Assembly: GCA_028288905.1 (NCBI GenBank)
Contig: JAQGHJ010000689.1
Coordinates: forward strand, 1 to 10,359
Length of the DNA: 10,359 bases
Direction: 5' to 3'
DNA from: Phycisphaerales bacterium
GTDB lineage: Bacteria > Planctomycetota > Phycisphaerae > Tepidisphaerales > Tepidisphaeraceae
Position numbers and translations under genes: made by a program. Below are positions 6,470 through 10,359 of the stretch, in pieces (the stretch's first letter is position 1; each line of letters opens with the position of its first letter). The notes under the pieces are model-generated. The model did no database searches. It worked only from the letters and a program-made list of their open reading frames with translations, and was not told the origin of the DNA.

Positions 6470-7168
6470 ATGGTGGCTCGACTCACTTCCTCGACTGCGG
6501 CCGTCGGTGCCGACGCCAGCTTGGCTCGAACCGAACTCGTTGACGCCGCGGCCCCGCCCGTCGGGCTCGCCGCGGCCGCCCCGGACGTGCCGACCGCCTT
6601 CCCGGTACCTGCCGTGGCGACGGGGAAGGCGCCAGACGCGCAGCTCCGCGTCGCCCAGGACTTGTTCATCCGCCGGTGGGGCGAGATGGGCCAGACGTGG
6701 GGCATCAACCGCACGATGGCCGAGATCCACGCGTTCCTGTACGTGACCGGCCACCCGCAGTGCACGGACGACGTGATGGACCGGCTGAACATCAGCCGCG
6801 GGAACGCCAGCATGTCGCTGCGGGCGCTGTGCGACTGGGGGATCATCCGCCGGCTGCACAAGCGGGGGGAGCGGCGGGAGTACTTCGAGAGCCTGAACGA
6901 CGTGTGGGAGATGTTCTCGATCATCATCGCCGAGCGGAAGCGGCGGGAGATGGACCCGGTGCTGGAAACGATCAAGCAGTGCCGCAAGATGCTCGACGAC
7001 GACGCGATCGGCGGCGGCCCCAAGAGCGAGGCCGTCCAGGTCACCCGCCAGCGGCTCGAGAGCATGCAGGAGTTCATGGACCTGACGAACAAGCTGTTCC
7101 AGCAGTTCATCGGGAACGCCAAGAGCGGGCTGACGAAGGTGGTGCGCGTCCTGTTGAAAGCGGTGTGA
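6470..7168 (+). CDS. GbsR/MarR-family winged-helix transcriptional regulator
   Basis: A 232-residue DNA-binding protein. Residues 1-57 are an Ala/Pro-rich extension without recognisable fold. Residues 60-142 form the winged helix-turn-helix: QTWGINRTMAEIHAFLYVTG, then DDVMDRLNISRGNASMSLRALCDWGIIRRLHKRGERREYF. The ISRGNASMSLR recognition helix and the following wing are characteristic of the GbsR branch, which includes the choline-responsive repressor of glycine-betaine genes. The rest (143-232) is predicted to be helical and probably mediates dimer formation or ligand sensing. The start at 6470 is well supported by AGGAG at 6459-6463 with a six-base gap. It is transcribed divergently from the GYF-RDD gene, so the palindrome at 6438-6455 could also affect that gene. 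No transporter or osmolyte gene is nearby, so the effector and regulon are unknown. Confidence 0.9.
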   Translation: MVARLTSSTAAVGADASLARTELVDAAAPPVGLAAAAPDVPTAFPVPAVATGKAPDAQLRVAQDLFIRRWGEMGQTWGINRTMAEIHAFLYVTGHPQCTDDVMDRLNISRGNASMSLRALCDWGIIRRLHKRGERREYFESLNDVWEMFSIIIAERKRREMDPVLETIKQCRKMLDDDAIGGGPKSEAVQVTRQRLESMQEFMDLTNKLFQQFIGNAKSGLTKVVRVLLKAV

Positions 7169-7196
7169 CCGCTGGAGGCCCGGGGGCGCGGACGCG

Positions 7197-7292
7197 AATG
7201 ACGAAGCCCGAATGACGAATGGACGAAACGGGGAAGAGGGCTTCTGCACCTCCTTCCCCGTTTCGTCCATTCGTCATTCGGGCTTCGTCATT
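7197..7292. repeat. 40-bp perfect inverted repeat between convergent genes
   Basis: Bases 7197-7236 are the exact reverse complement of 7253-7292, leaving a 16-base loop. Each arm contains two copies of GAATGACGAA or its complement (left copies at 7196-7205 and 7210-7219). It begins 29 bases after the regulator stop and ends 9 bases before the stop of the LptD-like gene. It would therefore be transcribed at the 3' end of both and could act as a bidirectional terminator or mRNA-end stabiliser. Its length and internal direct repeats point to a copy of a dispersed palindromic family (REP- or MITE-like); that needs a genome search. Confidence 0.85.
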
Positions 7293-7300
7293 TCCTCCGG

Positions 7301-10300
7301 CTATCGCCGATTGGTCTCCAGCGCCGTGCTCAGCGTGTCCGTGTCGATCCCGGCCGCCAGCCCGCGGGGGACGACGCTGAACCCGAAGCTCGTCTGGTCT
7401 AGCGTCTCGTTCCGGGCGATCCGGAAGATCATGAACAGCGTGTCGAACTTCCGAATCAGCGACAGCCCGCTTGCCACGTTCTCGCCCTGGCTGAAGTCGA
7501 AGCTTTGGGCGAACCCGACGTTGTAGCGCGGGCTGATCTGGTAGTCGATCGCGAACGTCGTGATGTTCGAGTTCAGCTCGTCGATGTACCGGGTCCCGAG
7601 GTAGTACGTCATCCGCTCGTCCCGCTGGACGACGAGCCCGACCGACGCGGTCGCCAGCCGGCTGTGGTCGGCGTTCCACTGGGCGTCGGCCAGCAGGGCG
7701 GTCGTGTCGGCGATCCGCCACGTCGCGTCGGCGTTGATCGCGTTCCGCGGGACGCTCGTCTCCGGCAGGCTCGGGAAGTACAAGCCGCGGAACGCGACCG
7801 GGCGGCGGACCTGCCCGTCCGGCAGGTTGTTGAACAGGTTCGCCTCGACGTTCAGCGACAGCACGTCCACGCTCCGCCACCGCCCGGGGCCGCCGCGGTA
7901 CGTCTGCCACCGCTGCCGCAGCGCCAGCTGGACGGCCGACACGTCGTTGAGCGGGTCGTTCTGCTCCTCGAACACGTACACCTGCGACCGGTCGACCGTC
8001 GTCCCGGCCGCGAACAGGTTCACCTCCGGCTCGATCACGTGCCGGAGCCGGTGGATGTCCAGCAGCCGGTTCTCGACCGTGTCGTCCACCTTCCAGAACG
8101 CCGTCGTGATCCGCGCCCCAACCCCGCCGAACAGCCGGTTCACCCCGCCCTCCTCCGGCGAGTCCGTGTACCCGGTGTACCGCCCGACCACGTACGGCAC
8201 GACCCGGAACGGGCCGGCCGAGAACGGGAAGTCGACCTCCTGCCGCAGGTCCGCCCGCCAGATCTGGTCGTCCGTCACCCCGGTCGTTCCCAGCGACGGC
8301 AGCCCGGGCGACAGCCCGCCAACGAACCCCTGTTCGGCCAGGGAGTACCGGCTCCGCTGGAAGTGGAGCCCGCTGAACAGGTTGTCGCTGTAGAACGTCC
8401 CCGGCCCGACCGCGTCGCCGATCCGGTGGTACCCGATCTCCGGCAGGTGCTCGACCTCGAACTGCTCCTGTTCCAAATCGCTAGTCGTCACCTGCTCGTT
8501 CGGCTGGGCCTGCAGCAGCAGCGTGAACGCCTCGGTGTCCCGCTGCCGCTTGACGTACGCGCTGACGTCGTGCGGCAGCTCGCGGTCGAACTCGCGGGGA
8601 AACCACTGCTCGAGGAACGTCGGGTCGGACACGAACCCGGCCCGCAGCTGCACCTGCCAGTCGTCCGGCAGGATGTGCTGGTGCTCCCACAGCGCCTCGC
8701 CGCGAAGCCGGCTTTCCCCGTCCGGCGGGCCGGGGACCGGGCGGCCGATGTTGTCCGTCCCCTCGTCGTACACGAAGAACGACCGGAACCCGCCCTCGAA
8801 GCTCCACGGCTCCCGGGTGCCCCCGGCGACCGACCCGCCCTGGTACTTGGCCGCCAGCCCGACCGCCGGCCCGCGGTCCGAGTAGTAGTCCAGCCGGTAG
8901 CTGACGTCGAGGTCGCGGGGGCGGGGGTACCCGAGCGTCTCGAACAGCCCCCACTCGGTCAGGGCCTCGGTCCCGAACGACGTCGAGTGCCCGCCCCCGA
9001 TCGACCGCAGCGGGATCTCCTGCCCGTCCGAGAACGTCCCGCCGACGGCCGGCAGGTAGAAGAACGGCACCCCGAACGCCCGGAACGTCGCGTCCTTCGC
9101 CTCGAACGTCGTCCGGGCGGGGGTGGCGTCGTCCGGGGCCGGGTCGTGCCGGATGTACACGGTCTCGGCCCGCAGGCTGTACGTCGGGACGGCGAACGCG
9201 CTGGTGCTGAGCTCCGCCCCCTCGGCCCGGTACTCGCCCGTCGCCAGCTGCCGCATCGACTTGGCGTGCACGATGATCGGCGTCTGGGCCTTGGGCTCGA
9301 TCGTCCGCAACACGACGTCGGTCAGCACCGCCCGGTCGGACGCGAACTCGTAGTAGAACCGGGCCGCCTCCAGCCGCTGCTCCCCGAGCCGCTGCTGGTC
9401 GGCCGGGAGCAGCGTCATCCGCGCGTCCCCCTCGACGTACGCCGCGACGATCGACTCCCGGAGCTTGGCCTGCTGGTCCCCGCCCCGGGCGGCCGCCGAC
9501 AAGTCCCGCAGGTTCGTGAACAGCACGGCCCGCTGGCCCTGCATCTCGATCAGGTTCCCGTTCGCCTGCTTCGTGAAGACCTTCACCCCCTTGGACAGCG
9601 AGAACGCGTACGTCCCGTCGTCCGTCAGGACCGTCGTCACCTCCGGGGCCTCGAAGAACACGGGGGCCGTCGGCAACGGCGCCGTCTCGCCGGCGGGGGG
9701 GATGAAGGGGGCGGTGGCGGTCGCGGGACCCGTGGCGGCCGGACCGGTGGCGGCCGTCGCAGGACCGGTCGTCCCGCGGGTCGCGGCGGCCGTGGTCGGG
9801 CGGGTCACGAACGTGGTGGCCGGGCGCGACGTCCCGGACTCTTGGGTCCCCGCGAGCGGTTGGGTGTCGGGTGCCGCCGGACGGACGTCAGGGGTCGGAG
9901 AAAACGGCGTGCCTGCAATCGGCCTCGTCGTCGGCGCGGCCGCGGGCGGCGGGGCCTGCGGGTTGCGGATGGATTCGGCCAGCCGGTACAGGTCGGACGC
10001 CGAGGCGTCGCGCTCCTCGCGGGCGTCGGCCGTCAGCCGCACCCGGCCGGCGACCGACGCGTTGACCAGCATCCGGTCCCCGGTCCGGACCGCCCCCTGC
10101 TGCACCACCTTGGCGTCCCCGACGAGCACGACCTGCACCCGCATCCGGCCCGGCTCGTTCCCGGCCTCGGGCGACAGCCAGACGACCGCCCGCTGGGCCG
10201 TCAGGGTCGCCCGGTCGAACGCGACCGTGACCGGGCCGTCGAGCTGCAACACATCGGCCCCGCCGACGGACCACGTGACGGCGGCCTTGGCCGACATCGC

Positions 10301-10359
10301 CAGCGTCTCGCTCGGGGCCTGATACTGAGCGGCGGCGGGGGCAGGGGCTAGGGCAACCG
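7301..10359 (-). CDS. lptD: LptD-like outer-membrane LPS assembly protein (OstA family), N-terminus outside window
   Basis: In well-studied bacteria LptD forms the outer-membrane barrel that places lipopolysaccharide in the outer leaflet. The stop is at 7301. The frame has an ATG at 10297 that gives 998 residues, but it stays open to the window edge. The 20 extra codons read VALAPAPAAAQYQAPSETLA, like the end of a signal peptide, so the true start is just outside. Residues 1-110 (counted from that ATG) resemble an OstA-type periplasmic jellyroll; 112-212 are a Pro/Ala/Thr linker; 213-400 look like a second OstA-like segment. From about 400, FEAKDATFRAFGVPFFYLP and the long run of alternating aromatic strands (YRLDYYSDRGP, VVPYVVGRYTGY) resemble the LptD barrel. 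No cysteine occurs in the visible protein, unlike E. coli LptD with its disulfides. At about 1,020 or more residues it is larger than the E. coli protein (784, from memory). No lptA/B/C gene is in view. Confidence 0.85.
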   Translation of the reverse strand, partial: VALAPAPAAAQYQAPSETLAMSAKAAVTWSVGGADVLQLDGPVTVAFDRATLTAQRAVVWLSPEAGNEPGRMRVQVVLVGDAKVVQQGAVRTGDRMLVNASVAGRVRLTADAREERDASASDLYRLAESIRNPQAPPPAAAPTTRPIAGTPFSPTPDVRPAAPDTQPLAGTQESGTSRPATTFVTRPTTAAATRGTTGPATAATGPAATGPATATAPFIPPAGETAPLPTAPVFFEAPEVTTVLTDDGTYAFSLSKGVKVFTKQANGNLIEMQGQRAVLFTNLRDLSAAARGGDQQAKLRESIVAAYVEGDARMTLLPADQQRLGEQRLEAARFYYEFASDRAVLTDVVLRTIEPKAQTPIIVHAKSMRQLATGEYRAEGAELSTSAFAVPTYSLRAETVYIRHDPAPDDATPARTTFEAKDATFRAFGVPFFYLPAVGGTFSDGQEIPLRSIGGGHSTSFGTEALTEWGLFETLGYPRPRDLDVSYRLDYYSDRGPAVGLAAKYQGGSVAGGTREPWSFEGGFRSFFVYDEGTDNIGRPVPGPPDGESRLRGEALWEHQHILPDDWQVQLRAGFVSDPTFLEQWFPREFDRELPHDVSAYVKRQRDTEAFTLLLQAQPNEQVTTSDLEQEQFEVEHLPEIGYHRIGDAVGPGTFYSDNLFSGLHFQRSRYSLAEQGFVGGLSPGLPSLGTTGVTDDQIWRADLRQEVDFPFSAGPFRVVPYVVGRYTGYTDSPEEGGVNRLFGGVGARITTAFWKVDDTVENRLLDIHRLRHVIEPEVNLFAAGTTVDRSQVYVFEEQNDPLNDVSAVQLALRQRWQTYRGGPGRWRSVDVLSLNVEANLFNNLPDGQVRRPVAFRGLYFPSLPETSVPRNAINADATWRIADTTALLADAQWNADHSRLATASVGLVVQRDERMTYYLGTRYIDELNSNITTFAIDYQISPRYNVGFAQSFDFSQGENVASGLSLIRKFDTLFMIFRIARNETLDQTSFGFSVVPRGLAAGIDTDTLSTALETNRR
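9662..9964 (-). repeat. Low-complexity Pro/Ala/Thr linker coding region within the LptD-like gene
   Basis: It encodes about 100 residues (112-212 counted from the ATG at 10297) dominated by Pro, Ala, Thr and Gly, with TGPA repeated several times near the end. It splits the first periplasmic segment from the rest. Such linkers are usually disordered and variable in length. Confidence 0.6.

Noticed and set aside
7505..10351. A 948-codon open frame on the plus strand opposite the LptD-like gene
   Set aside because: Its translation is low-complexity Arg/Pro/Val/Gly-rich with no domain. It is the expected shadow of a high-GC gene with strong third-position bias on the other strand, which carries clear OstA/LptD features.
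1..10359. CRISPR array, tRNA, rRNA, insertion sequence or phage genes
   Set aside because: No regularly spaced direct repeats, cloverleaf sequence, transposase or phage-like protein is seen on either strand.

Overview
This is a GC-rich chromosomal window from a bacterium with an outer membrane. It is most likely a planctomycete of the Gemmata-like group. This assignment is inferred from gene style: tandem prepilin-like proteins beginning with [16 protein letters not shown] and carrying MYANDNKGR, a GYF-RDD fusion, a GbsR-type regulator with a similar winged helix, and intergenic palindromes of the GAATGACGAA type. There is no 16S or other marker here to prove it.

Layout from left to right. 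A hairpin (8-33) precedes a LolD-like ABC ATPase (84-902, +). A shared hairpin terminator (989-1020) separates it from two tandem prepilin-like genes on the minus strand (2916 to 2038, then 1964 to 1074). A 567-bp AT-richer divergent spacer (2917-3483) holds a candidate promoter and several small hairpins but no convincing gene. Next come a family-2 glycosyltransferase of the polyprenyl-phosphate sugar transferase type (3484-4305, +) and a UDP-glucuronate decarboxylase (4423-5361, +). They are separated by an unusual inverted array of heptamers. A 17-bp-stem terminator (5389-5431) is shared with a convergent GYF-RDD membrane protein (6266 to 5460, -). A divergent spacer with a palindromic candidate operator leads to a GbsR/MarR-like regulator (6470-7168, +). 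A 40-bp perfect inverted repeat (7197-7292) then separates this from a large LptD-like outer-membrane protein gene (7301 to beyond 10359, -), whose N-terminus lies outside the window.

Themes. Several genes point to the cell envelope: lipoprotein release (LolD-like), lipopolysaccharide insertion (LptD-like), nucleotide-sugar supply (UDP-xylose) and lipid-linked sugar transfer (GT2). The GT2 and decarboxylase genes may form one transcription unit for surface glycan synthesis. The remaining genes look independently transcribed, because every convergent junction carries a strong hairpin.

I did not find a convincing new multi-gene defence, secretion or biosynthetic system. The points most worth following are non-coding (the heptamer inverted array, the 40-bp inverted repeat and the operator-like palindrome) and the absence of cysteine in the visible part of the LptD-like protein.
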